A DNA stretch of 64,000 bases, from contig SVHZ01000002.1 in the NCBI GenBank assembly GCA_015055525.1, positions 1 to 64,000 of the forward strand. Reading direction: 5' to 3'. This DNA comes from Clostridiales bacterium. Lineage in GTDB: Bacteria > Bacillota > Clostridia > Christensenellales > Borkfalkiaceae. The position numbers and the translations under genes are program-made. Positions within the stretch are counted from its first letter, which is position 1; each line of letters begins with the position of its first letter. Below are positions 24,354 through 32,725 of the stretch, in pieces. The notes below the pieces were generated by a model that made no database searches, was not told the origin of the DNA, and saw only the letters and a program-made list of their open reading frames with translations.

Positions 24354-25131
24354 AACTTGTAATCTCCTTTGCGAGCGCGATATATTCTTGCGCGCTACGG
24401 CTATTTTTCTTAAACGCTACTACGGGAACGGAATTATCTTGCGACCACTCGATAGTGCTATCAACTCTAACGTAGGTGTCAAACAATCTAACGCCTTCCA
24501 TTTCTTTGAGCGTTTCAAGTGTTTGTTTGAAATATTTTTTTCTTTCGTCCGCCTTAGTTACGGCAACGCCTAATATTTCAAGTTTAGGCGAAATTTCCTT
24601 TACTTGATTTGTAAAATCAAACATATTTGCTAGCCCAAATAAACCCCACGGGCTTGCTTCAACAGGGATAACTAAATAATCGCTTGAACAAAGAACGTTC
24701 ATAACCCAACCGCCGAGCGTTGGCGGAGCGTCGATTAAAATATAATCGTAATACCCCCTTGCCCTTATCGGTTCGAGTATTTTTTTAAGCACCGTTTCCC
24801 TTTGCCACTTTGCAAAAAGTTCAAATTCAATTCCGCTCATAAGCGAAGATGAGGGGATAAGGTCAAGCCCCTTATAATCAGTTTCTACTATGCAAGAAGA
24901 AAGTTCGGTTTCCCCTTTGATTGCGGAATATATATTTTTACCGCCTTGTGCAAATGAAAGAGCCTTTTCTTCATCAAAGTAAGAAATTGTAAGGTTGAGT
25001 TGCATATCGCCGTCAATCATCAAAACTTTCTTGCCGTCTTGCGCCAAAGCGCAAGCAACGTTAGAACAAGTAGTAGTTTTGCCACTACCACCTTTATTAT
25101 TGGCAAATGCAATAACTTTCGTCTTGCTCAT
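24340..25131 (-). CDS. ParA/McdA-family ATPase of the microcompartment operon
   Basis: 263 residues. The deviant Walker A is NNKGGSGKTTT (K13 and K18), with IDGDMQLNLT and DYILIDAPPTLGG as switch and Walker B blocks. ParA-type ATPases bind nucleoid DNA as ATP dimers and position cargo, and McdA does so for carboxysomes. The gene begins 16 bp after EutP and overlaps the small basic gene downstream, so it is translated as part of the microcompartment operon. No ParB gene or parS-like site is seen, arguing against chromosome partition. The likely role is spacing the microcompartments in the cell. Confidence 0.88.
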   Translation of the reverse strand: MSKTKVIAFANNKGGSGKTTTCSNVACALAQDGKKVLMIDGDMQLNLTISYFDEEKALSFAQGGKNIYSAIKGETELSSCIVETDYKGLDLIPSSSLMSGIEFELFAKWQRETVLKKILEPIRARGYYDYILIDAPPTLGGWVMNVLCSSDYLVIPVEASPWGLFGLANMFDFTNQVKEISPKLEILGVAVTKADERKKYFKQTLETLKEMEGVRLFDTYVRVDSTIEWSQDNSVPVVAFKKNSRSAQEYIALAKEITSYANR

Positions 25132-25147
25132 ACTTTCTCCTTTTGAA

Positions 25148-25660
25148 TTATAGTAAATGCGTGTCGAGTTCGCGTTTTTCGGGGTTTGATGTTATAACGG
25201 CTGACTTGTTTGATTTAGGAATAACCTTTTTATTGTCTTCTTTCAAAAAGTCAACGAGTTCGCTTATTCCTTCGCCCGTGATTGCGCTGACGGGGAAAAT
25301 CTTTTTGCAACCTGCAAGTTCAAGCCAGCGCCTAACTCTTTCAACGTTGGCGTCGGGCTTGTCTATTCCCGTAATTATACCTATAGACTCTCTATTTACC
25401 ATACTCGTTAAGCAGGGGGAAAATATTGAGTAAGGCTCGTTTGCCGATAAAACTAAACCAACGACGTCTGCCTCGTACGAGTATAGAGCGAGCGCTCCGC
25501 TCGTTTCACGGCGTTCGGTGTATTCTCCGGGCGTGTCGATAACCTTATCTAGGTAATTGACGTATTGAGTTTTGTAATACTTAATTTCTTCTCCGCGAAG
25601 GGCTTGAGTAAGGGTAGTTTTACCTGCTCCAACTCTTCCGAATAGCATAATTTTTTTCAT
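25148..25660 (-). CDS. eutP: EutP/PduV-family small GTPase-like protein
   Basis: 170 residues. The P-loop GRVGAGKTTL (8-17), DTPGEYTE (G3 region) and TGIDKPDANVER (G4-like) match EutP/PduV along the length. In Salmonella PduV binds the shell surface and has been linked to microcompartment movement; EutP has also been reported as an acetate kinase. Its start codon overlaps the stop codon of the EutS gene by one base. With ParA next to it, a role in localisation is plausible. Confidence 0.9.
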   Translation of the reverse strand: MKKIMLFGRVGAGKTTLTQALRGEEIKYYKTQYVNYLDKVIDTPGEYTERRETSGALALYSYEADVVGLVLSANEPYSIFSPCLTSMVNRESIGIITGIDKPDANVERVRRWLELAGCKKIFPVSAITGEGISELVDFLKEDNKKVIPKSNKSAVITSNPEKRELDTHLL

Positions 25661-26019
25661 TAGGTTTTAGTAACGTCGCAACAAATATATCCGAGTTTAT
25701 TCTTAAAATAATCGTTGATTGCGTTAAACGCCGCTTCAACGGAAGAAACGCTACCGGTAATTATCAAAGTACCTGTAAATCTATCAACGAACCCGATTTC
25801 CGCGCCAGATGATTTCATAGCGATATCCGCAGCGATTACCGCGCTTTCATAAGGGATAACCGTGAACACGCCGATTGCCGAACGTGTATAATCAACCCTT
25901 GGGTCAAGCCCGAGTTTAACGTAGAGCGATTCTCCGGGGTTTGCAATAATATGACAAAGAGTTATCTGTTTACCAGGAACGAACTCTTGTATAATTCTCA
26001 TTTTGTCGTGCATTTCCAT
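25660..26019 (-). CDS. eutS: BMC shell protein, EutS/PduU type (circularly permuted hexamer)
   Basis: 119 residues. RIIQEFVPGKQITLCHIIANPG at 9-30 is the hallmark N-terminal block that builds the beta-barrel cap, followed by a permuted BMC domain with GFVDRFTGTLIITGSV and a CCDVTKT end. It should form hexameric shell tiles. It lies after the array of small hairpins and overlaps eutP by one base. Confidence 0.94.
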   Translation of the reverse strand: MEMHDKMRIIQEFVPGKQITLCHIIANPGESLYVKLGLDPRVDYTRSAIGVFTVIPYESAVIAADIAMKSSGAEIGFVDRFTGTLIITGSVSSVEAAFNAINDYFKNKLGYICCDVTKT

Positions 26020-26033
26020 AATAAAACCTCAAC

Positions 26034-26144
26034 TTTTAGCCAAAGGCTAAAAATATCACTTGCCGATAGGCAAATATCACTTCGCCCATGGCGAAATATC
26101 ACTTTTTCGTAAAACGAAAAAAGATAACTGTTTACAAAGTAAAC
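26034..26144. repeat. Array of five different short hairpins with ATATCACT spacers
   Basis: The whole gap between the activase stop and EutS is five perfect small palindromes: TTTTAGCC/GGCTAAAA (26034-26052), TTGCC/GGCAA (26060-26073), TTCGCC/GGCGAA (26081-26095), TTTTTCGT/ACGAAAAA (26103-26121) and GTTTAC/GTAAAC (26130-26144). Loops are three or four bases. Spacers are ATATCACT three times and GATAACTG once. Stems share no sequence. On the coding strand the spacer reads AGTGATAT. Confidence 0.85.
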
Positions 26145-26145
26145 T

Positions 26146-26931
26146 TTAGCCTCCAATTTGAATTTTAAGACCGCTTTCTTCAGCAACGGACTTTAAGTAT
26201 TCCATTTTCTCTTTGGTTGGCGGTTCAATATCTTCAAGCGAGTATTTTCTTCCTAAGCCTGAATACTTATCAAAGCCAAGCCTATGATAGGGGAGAAGAT
26301 GATGCTCTTTAACGCCGGGGAGCGAACTTGCAAACTTTGAAATTGCCTTTATCTCTTCCGCCGTGTCGTTAAAAGTTGGAATAACGGGGGTTCTTATAAT
26401 AAGTTCAACGCCACTATTAGCAACTTTTTTAGCATTTTCTAAAATTCTCTCGTTAGGAGCAGTAGTAAACTCCTTGTGCTTGTTAGAATTGATATGCTTT
26501 ATATCCATAAGGCAAAGGTCGAGATAGGGAAGAATTTCTTCAATATGCTCTTGCGGTGCGTTCAAAGTTGTTTCGATAGCCGTGTGAAGACCTTCGGCTT
26601 TAAGCGCCCTTAACAAATCTCTTGCAAATTCCGGTTGAGCAAGAACTTCGCCACCAGATAACGTAACACCGCCACCACTTCTTCTATAATATGGAACGTC
26701 TAATAAAATTTCGGGGATAAGGTCTTTAACTAAAACGTCTTTTCCAACGATTTTTTTAACGCCCGCCTCGAACATTTCTTCAATCTCGTAACTTTGAGAT
26801 TCGGGATTACAACACCACGCGCAACGCATATAACAACCCTTGAAAAACACGATTGTTCTTATGCCCGGTCCATCGTGAATAGAGAACCGTTGAATATTAA
26901 ATATTCTGCCTGAGGTGTTTAAGTAATCCAT
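26146..26931 (-). CDS. Glycyl radical enzyme activase (radical SAM)
   Basis: 261 residues. The radical SAM cluster motif is C33-x3-C37-x2-C40 (GCYMRCAWC). It is followed by TLSGGEV and LLPYHRLG typical of PflA-like activases. It uses SAM and a 4Fe-4S cluster to place the glycyl radical on the dehydratase encoded 8 bp upstream. The region after C40 is short and has no extra cysteine clusters, so the ferredoxin-like insert common in other diol-dehydratase and choline-lyase activases is absent. Confidence 0.94.
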   Translation of the reverse strand: MDYLNTSGRIFNIQRFSIHDGPGIRTIVFFKGCYMRCAWCCNPESQSYEIEEMFEAGVKKIVGKDVLVKDLIPEILLDVPYYRRSGGGVTLSGGEVLAQPEFARDLLRALKAEGLHTAIETTLNAPQEHIEEILPYLDLCLMDIKHINSNKHKEFTTAPNERILENAKKVANSGVELIIRTPVIPTFNDTAEEIKAISKFASSLPGVKEHHLLPYHRLGFDKYSGLGRKYSLEDIEPPTKEKMEYLKSVAEESGLKIQIGG

Positions 26932-26939
26932 AGTTAAAA

Positions 26940-29471
26940 TTAAAATCCTTGTTCTGTTCTTGCGATAATATCGTCTTGAAGTGATTTAGAAAGGGTAGTG
27001 AAAAGCGCGCTATAACCTGCAACTCTAACGACGAGAGTCTTGTAATTTTCAGGGTTCTTTTGCGCGTCGAGAAGAGTTTCTCTAGTTACAACGTTAAATT
27101 GCATGTGCATACCCTTTTGATCAAAGTACGAGCGAATAAGCGCAACGAATTTAGAAAGACCTGAATTTCCTTGTAATGCTGACGGGTGGAATTTTTGGTT
27201 AAGTAAAGTTCCGTTACTTGCAACGTCTTGTTCAAGTTTTGAAACGGAGTTAGCAGTTGCCGTAGGACCTTTTCTATCTCTACCCGACGCTGGGCCTATA
27301 CCATCGGCAATAGGCGTGAAAGCAAGCCTACCGTCAGGGGTTGCGCCCGTTTGAGTTCCAAGTGGAACGTTTGCTGATACGGGGTATAATCCCGCTTGGA
27401 ACATACCGCCACGAGGGTTTTTGTATTTTTCAACTTCTTTAGTGTAAGTATTGGCAACGTCACGCGCGAACATATCTACTTCGTAGATATCGTTACCGTA
27501 TTTGGGGCATTCTTCATCGATTAAACGCTTAACTTCTTGGTATTTTCTCTTTTCAGCGCTCGATAAAGTGCCTGCGGTCGTTACGTTTTTATAAATAGCA
27601 GATACTATTTCTTCGTTTACGGGGATACCTTTTTTAGAAAGTTCCTTTGCAATTTCAGAAGTAACGTTAATTGCTCCTTGACCAACGTAGCCGTAACCAA
27701 AGTTATTGTCCATTGCTTGCTTGAACTCTTGCATAGTTAAAACTTTATCTTCAAACACGAGTTTTCTTATTGCAATCAAACCGTCTGTGTTGTTTGCTAT
27801 GCCAAAGCCTTGCGGACCTGTAAAGTTATATATAGCGCCACCTTCTTGCAAAGACTTACCCCTACCGATACAATCGTCAACCATAGAAGATTGGAAGGGG
27901 AGCGGGCATCTCGTTGCGTGAGCAACGTCGATGGCGTTGTTTGCATTTACTAAAAGTTTAATAAAGTAAGATTGTTGTTCTTTATAAGCGTTGTAAAATT
28001 CTTCAAACGAAGTCATCTCTAAAACGTCTTTCGTTCTAGGGCCGATTTGAACGCCCTTGTCAACGCCTTGCGTGAACACGAGTTCTAAAGGACGGCACAT
28101 ATTGAAGAACGCAGCGTCGTGCCAACCGTCCGTTTTAGCACCTTTTTGCGGTTCAACGCAACCGATAATGCAGTAATCCCTTGCATCTTCGAGCGTTACG
28201 CCACGTTGCATCATAGACGGAATAATAACTTCGTCGTTATAATACGCTGGAAGACCCGTTCCAAGTCGAGTGAGCGCCCCAGCCTTAATGAGTAAATCTT
28301 CAGGAGAGCCGTTCCAAACTCTTATAGAGATTGACGGTTGCGGAAGGGGAACGTGCATAGACGCTTCAAGGCACATATACGATAAATCGTTAGTTGCGTC
28401 CATACCGTATATATTTTGACCGCCTACGATAAGGTTTTGGAACATACCGTAACCTGCAAAGCCGTCAGCCGAAACGGCGTCACGCACTTTGTTTATATCG
28501 TTGAGTTTTACCCAAATGCAATCGATGAGTTCTTGCGCTTGTTCGCGAGAAATTTTGCCTTCGTCTAAGTCCTTTTTATAGAAAGGATACATATATTGGT
28601 CGAATCTACCAGGAGATATTGAGTGACCGCTCGATTCAACTTGTAAAAGAAGTTGAATAAACCAGAAAGATTGGCAGGCTTCATAGAAAGAAGTTGCGCC
28701 GTATTCGGGAACTCTTTCGCAGTTTTTAGCAATTTGTAAGAGTTCTTCTCTTCTTTCATAGTCGCTTTCTTTTTCCGCCATTTCTTTAGCGAGAGCAGAG
28801 TATCTTTTAGCGTATAAAATAACTGCTTCGGCGCTTTCTATAACAGCGGTTAAGAAGTTCATTCTGCGCATATATTCAGGGCAGTAAACTTCGAGTTTAT
28901 CTATTGCCTTTTGCGCTTCTTCAATAATTCCACGATAGCCAACTTTTAAGATTTTTTCATAGTTAACGTTAACGTGGCCGATACCGTTATAGAAGTAGTT
29001 ACCGGGGGTAAACATACCGTGGGTAACGAACGCTTCGTACGCTTCGGGCGCCATATTTGCCTTGGCAAGATCACTCGTCGTTTTGCCTTTCCAATAAGAA
29101 TACGCGTCGCGAAGTTCTTTTTTAGTTTGTTCGCTAATATAGAAGGGGTCTGCGGAACGTTTTTCAACGGTGTCAAACTCCGCTTCTAACCACTCGAAAG
29201 AGTATTCTGGGAAAACTTGACAGCCACGCGGATGAACCGTTGCGCTACCAACTACGAGTTCCTTGTCCCTAATTACGATGGGAATATTTTTAAGAATATG
29301 GCTAAAACAAGCGCTTCTACGCTTGATAATAGGTAAGTCTTCCGTGTTTTTATAACTTTCCGTTACTAAAATACCACGAGCAGACTCAATTTCAGGCATA
29401 TTCTCGTATAAATCATCTATTAAAGATTGTATTCTTGAACTTTTTTCAATTACGAATTTTATATTATCCAT
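26940..29471 (-). CDS. Glycyl radical diol dehydratase (1,2-propanediol dehydratase)
   Basis: 843 residues, full length for the family. The thiyl cysteine is C438 with E440 in IIGCVEPQ, and the glycyl radical residue is G819 in RVAGYSA. H166 (IGHVNVNY), H283 (SGHSISPG) and D452 (DGWHDAAFF) align by spacing with H164, H281 and D447 of Clostridium butyricum glycerol dehydratase, which hold the diol. The product should be propionaldehyde from (S)-1,2-propanediol, or 3-hydroxypropionaldehyde from glycerol. The locus content favours propanediol. No N-terminal targeting extension is seen, unlike the other enzymes of the locus. Confidence 0.93.
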   Translation of the reverse strand: MDNIKFVIEKSSRIQSLIDDLYENMPEIESARGILVTESYKNTEDLPIIKRRSACFSHILKNIPIVIRDKELVVGSATVHPRGCQVFPEYSFEWLEAEFDTVEKRSADPFYISEQTKKELRDAYSYWKGKTTSDLAKANMAPEAYEAFVTHGMFTPGNYFYNGIGHVNVNYEKILKVGYRGIIEEAQKAIDKLEVYCPEYMRRMNFLTAVIESAEAVILYAKRYSALAKEMAEKESDYERREELLQIAKNCERVPEYGATSFYEACQSFWFIQLLLQVESSGHSISPGRFDQYMYPFYKKDLDEGKISREQAQELIDCIWVKLNDINKVRDAVSADGFAGYGMFQNLIVGGQNIYGMDATNDLSYMCLEASMHVPLPQPSISIRVWNGSPEDLLIKAGALTRLGTGLPAYYNDEVIIPSMMQRGVTLEDARDYCIIGCVEPQKGAKTDGWHDAAFFNMCRPLELVFTQGVDKGVQIGPRTKDVLEMTSFEEFYNAYKEQQSYFIKLLVNANNAIDVAHATRCPLPFQSSMVDDCIGRGKSLQEGGAIYNFTGPQGFGIANNTDGLIAIRKLVFEDKVLTMQEFKQAMDNNFGYGYVGQGAINVTSEIAKELSKKGIPVNEEIVSAIYKNVTTAGTLSSAEKRKYQEVKRLIDEECPKYGNDIYEVDMFARDVANTYTKEVEKYKNPRGGMFQAGLYPVSANVPLGTQTGATPDGRLAFTPIADGIGPASGRDRKGPTATANSVSKLEQDVASNGTLLNQKFHPSALQGNSGLSKFVALIRSYFDQKGMHMQFNVVTRETLLDAQKNPENYKTLVVRVAGYSALFTTLSKSLQDDIIARTEQGF

Positions 29472-29484
29472 AAATATTACCTAA

Positions 29485-30030
29485 TTATAATTGATCCCAA
29501 ATTCCTTGGTGGGGAGATGCTATAACCGACGTTGCAGATAATTGACCTAAACCTTTAGCGTATTCAGCGCCTGCGGAGATGGCGGCGGAAACGTCACCAA
29601 CTTCACCCGTTATCATAAACACGCCTTTACCGCCCATACCTCTTGAAACTCTAAGGTCGTAAATTTCAACCTTAGCAGTTTTAACGGCGATATCGGCAGC
29701 CTTGATAGTAGTTGCGGCGGAATAAGTTTCAAGTAAGCCGAGTGAACCACTCTTATTGCCAACGCCCGTTCCAAATAACGCAGAGATTACTTGGGGGTCG
29801 ATTCTACCCATAATCGAAGAATCTACAACATACCCGTCGAATTTTTGGTTAACGTGGCTAACTGCCGCCGTTACGTTTGATATAGAACCCGTCAAAATAA
29901 TTTCATACTTGCCTGGGCAAGAGGGGTGAGAAGTAACGAGTTCGATGCCTGCGCTTTTAAGCGCGTCGTCCGCGGCTTCAACACCTTTGGGTACGTTTTT
30001 AAGTTCAATCACTCCGATTGAGTTATACAT
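29485..30030 (-). CDS. pduT: BMC-T shell protein, PduT type with pore cysteine
   Basis: 181 residues with two BMC domains in tandem (about 4-85 and 95-178). C38 in HPSCPGKYE sits exactly at the position of the PduT cysteine that holds a 4Fe-4S cluster in the trimer pore. It lies just downstream of the RnfC-like flavoprotein gene. In Pdu systems PduT and PduS are thought to pass electrons across the shell. Confidence 0.92.
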   Translation of the reverse strand: MYNSIGVIELKNVPKGVEAADDALKSAGIELVTSHPSCPGKYEIILTGSISNVTAAVSHVNQKFDGYVVDSSIMGRIDPQVISALFGTGVGNKSGSLGLLETYSAATTIKAADIAVKTAKVEIYDLRVSRGMGGKGVFMITGEVGDVSAAISAGAEYAKGLGQLSATSVIASPHQGIWDQL

Positions 30031-30047
30031 TGTCTTTTACCTTTCTT

Positions 30048-31361
30048 TTAGATTTTTGTAATAATAATTTTTGAGTCAAACACGGTAACTTTACCGTCGA
30101 TTGACGCGTGTTGTGGAAGAGATAATCCGTCGTTTGCATTTGCAATAAGGCTACCTTTAGTTACTATATCGCCCGTTTTAACTGCGGGGACTGAAGGCGC
30201 TCCAATATGCCCGCGGAAATTTATTTCCACCGTATTTGTATCGTTTATTTCGCCGATAAATTCAGCGATTTTATCGTACTTTTTAACGCCTAATACCGCT
30301 TGCCAACGGTCTGACGGTATCATGCGATATTCTCGTTCGTGGTGTGGAGAAACTTCGCTGTTTCCCACGTAACGCAATTTTTCTTTTGCAAGTATCGCTT
30401 TGTATTCGTTGATAACTGCCTTTGGAGAAATTCCTTGACAGCATGCAAGCGTTTCGCAAATACCGCAACCGCAACAAAGCGTTGCAGATAAAACCATTTG
30501 CGGAGAGATTTTAACCGCTCCTTTTGCAGTTCTAACCATTTTGTGCGGTTCAAGGGGATATCCAAGTAATCCTCTTGGGCAAAGGTCGGTGCATCTCGTG
30601 CATTGACAGCACGCAGTTTCCGCTCTTGCCACCGATTTAGCACCGTCTATAAACTTCATCTCTATCGCGGGGATAGATTTGGGAAGAATTAAAAGCCCTT
30701 TGGTAGTTTTGGTAACCACCGCTTTTTCATAGTCGATAATTTTTCCCATTGACGGACCGCCGTCTAAAACAACGTGAGTTTCAGGAACGGTTACGCCGAG
30801 TTTATTGAATAAATAAGATATAGGCGTTCCAAGTGGAACTTTAGTTACGATAGGTTTAGTTACGTCACCGCCTACGGTGAGCCATTTAGAAGTTAAGGGG
30901 TTATCAAACTTTACTGCGTTTGCAACGTTATAAACCGTTTCAACGTTATAAACGATAACTCCTGCGGTAATAGGGAGATTGCCCGGTTTTACCACCTTTC
31001 CCGTCGCTTGATAGATAAGGCTAATTTCATCGCCCATCGGATAAACGTCGGGAAGAACTTTTAGAGAAATTCTATCTGCAAGAATAGTTCCGTCACTTAT
31101 ATTTAATTTTTTAGCGGTATGGTCTTTAACGCACAGTAAAGCCTTTTTTACCGACAGGTAATCAAGAACTTGATTTATGCCTTCAAGCACCATATCCATC
31201 TCTTTTTTCAAGAGAATATAATCTGTATAGAGAAGGGGTTCGCACTCTGCGCCGTTGATAACTAGAACTTCCGCGCCGTCGGCAAGTTTTGCATACGACG
31301 GGAAACCCGCACCGCCTGCGCCGACGATACCTGCCTCCTTCATCTTCATTTTTAAGTCCAT
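30048..31361 (-). CDS. RnfC/PduS-like NADH:flavin-iron-sulfur reductase of the microcompartment
   Basis: 437 residues. The Gly-rich nucleotide block GIVGAGGAGFPSYAKL is at 12-27, GAECEPLLYTDY follows, then two cluster motifs: CCQCTRCTDLCPRG (about 253) and CCGCGICETLACCQG (about 295). The C-terminal barrel (about 365-435) is the SLBB/biotinyl-like part of RnfC homologues. There is no cobalamin enzyme in this locus, so a cobalamin reductase role is unlikely. It more probably balances NAD or reduces the activase cluster through the PduT pore. Confidence 0.88.
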   Translation of the reverse strand: MDLKMKMKEAGIVGAGGAGFPSYAKLADGAEVLVINGAECEPLLYTDYILLKKEMDMVLEGINQVLDYLSVKKALLCVKDHTAKKLNISDGTILADRISLKVLPDVYPMGDEISLIYQATGKVVKPGNLPITAGVIVYNVETVYNVANAVKFDNPLTSKWLTVGGDVTKPIVTKVPLGTPISYLFNKLGVTVPETHVVLDGGPSMGKIIDYEKAVVTKTTKGLLILPKSIPAIEMKFIDGAKSVARAETACCQCTRCTDLCPRGLLGYPLEPHKMVRTAKGAVKISPQMVLSATLCCGCGICETLACCQGISPKAVINEYKAILAKEKLRYVGNSEVSPHHEREYRMIPSDRWQAVLGVKKYDKIAEFIGEINDTNTVEINFRGHIGAPSVPAVKTGDIVTKGSLIANANDGLSLPQHASIDGKVTVFDSKIIITKI

Positions 31362-31392
31362 AAGCCTTTCCTTTTAATTAAAAAAGCTAAAA

Positions 31393-31641
31393 TTAGTCGA
31401 CGATACCAACGATAACCGCATCGCAAGGCGAGTTAACGTTTGATAAAGCAAGGCGAGCGGAACTACCGGTCGTTACGAGAACGGTTTCTCCAATACCTGC
31501 TCCAACGGAATCGATAGCAATTAAGTATTTATCCGTTATTTCGCCGTTTTCAATAATCTGCACTTCCATAAATTTAGCGCCGATTAATTCTTCTTTTTTT
31601 CTAGTGGAAACAACGTTTCCTCTGATAATACCTTTTAACAC
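31393..31641 (-). CDS. eutN: BMC-P vertex protein (EutN/CcmL family)
   Basis: 82 residues. The fold starts LKGIIRGNVVSTRK and has the AIDSVGAGIGETVLVTTGSSAR block of pentameric vertex proteins. It is the only pentamer gene in the locus. It overlaps nothing but is 3 bp after PduL. Confidence 0.95.
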   Translation of the reverse strand: MLKGIIRGNVVSTRKKEELIGAKFMEVQIIENGEITDKYLIAIDSVGAGIGETVLVTTGSSARLALSNVNSPCDAVIVGIVD

Positions 31642-31644
31642 TTT

Positions 31645-32301
31645 TTACTCCTTGACGATTCTTACTTTTGCGCCGTTGCCGATGCAAGTTGCGTTAGAGT
31701 CGTCTGTATCAATGTGCATTTCAAGTCTGAAATCTTTGTGTACTCTTATTTGAACGTCGTACCAACGCGTTTGTTTTTGACCGATTACGTCTACGGTCAC
31801 TTTATCGCCGTCTTGAACCTTGAAAAACTCTGCGTCGAACGGCGACATGTGTATATGTCTGTTTGCTATAATACAACCTTCTTTAAGTTGTACCGCGCCT
31901 TTAGGCCCTATAATCGTAATACCAGCAGAGCCTTTAATGTTACCCGATTCTCTTACAGGGGGTCTATTTTTCAAAACGAAAGAATCCGTTTGAGAAATTT
32001 CTACTTGCGAGTGGCTTCTGAGCGGTCCTAAAACTCTAACCTTTTCAATAGGGCGGAGCGACGGGCCAACGATAGTAAGCGTTTCCTTGCAAGCGTATTG
32101 ACCGGGTTGGGATAAATCCTTAAACGGAGTGAGTTCATAACCCTTTCCAAAGAGAGTTTCAAGGTCTTGCTTATTAAGATGTATATGTCTGTTAGAAACG
32201 CCGACGGGGATTTCACCGAGTTTAATATTGTCTTTATCTCTAACTATGTTGTCGATAACCTGTTTTACAAGTTGTTCAATTTGTTTTTGAGTAACTATCA
32301 T
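31645..32301 (-). CDS. pduL: PduL-type phosphotransacylase
   Basis: 218 residues from ATG 32301, which has GGAGAG upstream; a longer frame to 32379 lacks a site and is rejected. Residues about 3-19 (VTQKQIEQLVKQVIDNIV) are an amphipathic encapsulation peptide. Two zinc-binding repeats are visible: SNRHIHLNKQD (about 40) and ANRHIHMSPFD (about 150). PduL converts propionyl-CoA and phosphate to propionyl phosphate, regenerating CoA inside the shell. AckA, encoded at the head of the operon, then forms ATP. Confidence 0.94.
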   Translation of the reverse strand: MIVTQKQIEQLVKQVIDNIVRDKDNIKLGEIPVGVSNRHIHLNKQDLETLFGKGYELTPFKDLSQPGQYACKETLTIVGPSLRPIEKVRVLGPLRSHSQVEISQTDSFVLKNRPPVRESGNIKGSAGITIIGPKGAVQLKEGCIIANRHIHMSPFDAEFFKVQDGDKVTVDVIGQKQTRWYDVQIRVHKDFRLEMHIDTDDSNATCIGNGAKVRIVKE

Positions 32302-32339
32302 AATTCTCTCCAAAGGGTAAAGTAATGTTAGAAAAACTC

Positions 32340-32369
32340 CCGTAGTACCCGACGCATCGGATACTACGG
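32340..32369 (-). other. Intercistronic hairpin between shell gene and pduL
   Basis: CCGTAGTA (32340-32347) pairs with TACTACGG (32362-32369), extended inside by CGA/TCG. No T run follows on the minus strand. It probably marks RNA processing or protects the abundant upstream shell-gene mRNA. Confidence 0.5.
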
Positions 32370-32388
32370 TATATTCCAATGCTTAGTC

Positions 32389-32664
32389 TTACTTAATAGC
32401 GGGAAGAAGTTTTTCTACGTCTGCGTGCGGTCTTGGGATAACGTGAGTAGCGATAACTTCGCCAAGAGCAGTTGCAGCTGCAGAGCCTGCTTCAACAGCA
32501 GCTTTAACAGCGCCAACGTCACCGCGAACCATAACGCTTACAAGTCCGCTACCGATTTTTTCGCTGCCGATTAAAACAACGTTTGCTGCTTTAACCATAG
32601 CATCTGCTGCTTCGATAGCTGCTACAAGACCTCTGGTTTCTACCATTCCTAATGCTTCCATCAT
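32389..32664 (-). CDS. BMC-H shell protein (PduA/PduJ type), copy 1
   Basis: 91 residues, one BMC domain: [19 protein letters not shown] at the start, pore loop KIGSGLVS, end [12 protein letters not shown]. It forms hexameric tiles. It differs from the gene at 33019-33294 by a single residue (position 2, M or K). Confidence 0.96.
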   Translation of the reverse strand: MMEALGMVETRGLVAAIEAADAMVKAANVVLIGSEKIGSGLVSVMVRGDVGAVKAAVEAGSAAATALGEVIATHVIPRPHADVEKLLPAIK

Positions 32665-32725
32665 AGTTGTAGTTCTCCTTATAAATTATATTTGTTTGGG
32701 GCGTAAGCCCTTATAACTGTGTTAA

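Noticed and set aside
24340-25131. Chromosome or plasmid partition ParA
   Set aside because: No ParB gene and no parS-like site are seen. The gene is embedded in the microcompartment operon.
26034-26144. CRISPR array
   Set aside because: The constant parts are only eight bases and the variable parts are self-complementary hairpins, not unique spacers. No cas gene is nearby.
26940-29471. Choline TMA-lyase or pyruvate formate-lyase as identity of the glycyl radical enzyme
   Set aside because: The H166, H283, D452 set and the aldolase context fit a diol dehydratase. PFL would have two adjacent active-site cysteines, whereas here the site is GCVEP.
30048-31361. Cobalamin reductase role for the PduS-like protein
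   Set aside because: No B12-dependent dehydratase or cobalamin gene is present; the dehydratase is a glycyl radical enzyme.
32302-32379. N-terminal extension of PduL
   Set aside because: It would read through the intercistronic hairpin. ATG 32301 follows GGAGAG and starts directly with the encapsulation helix.
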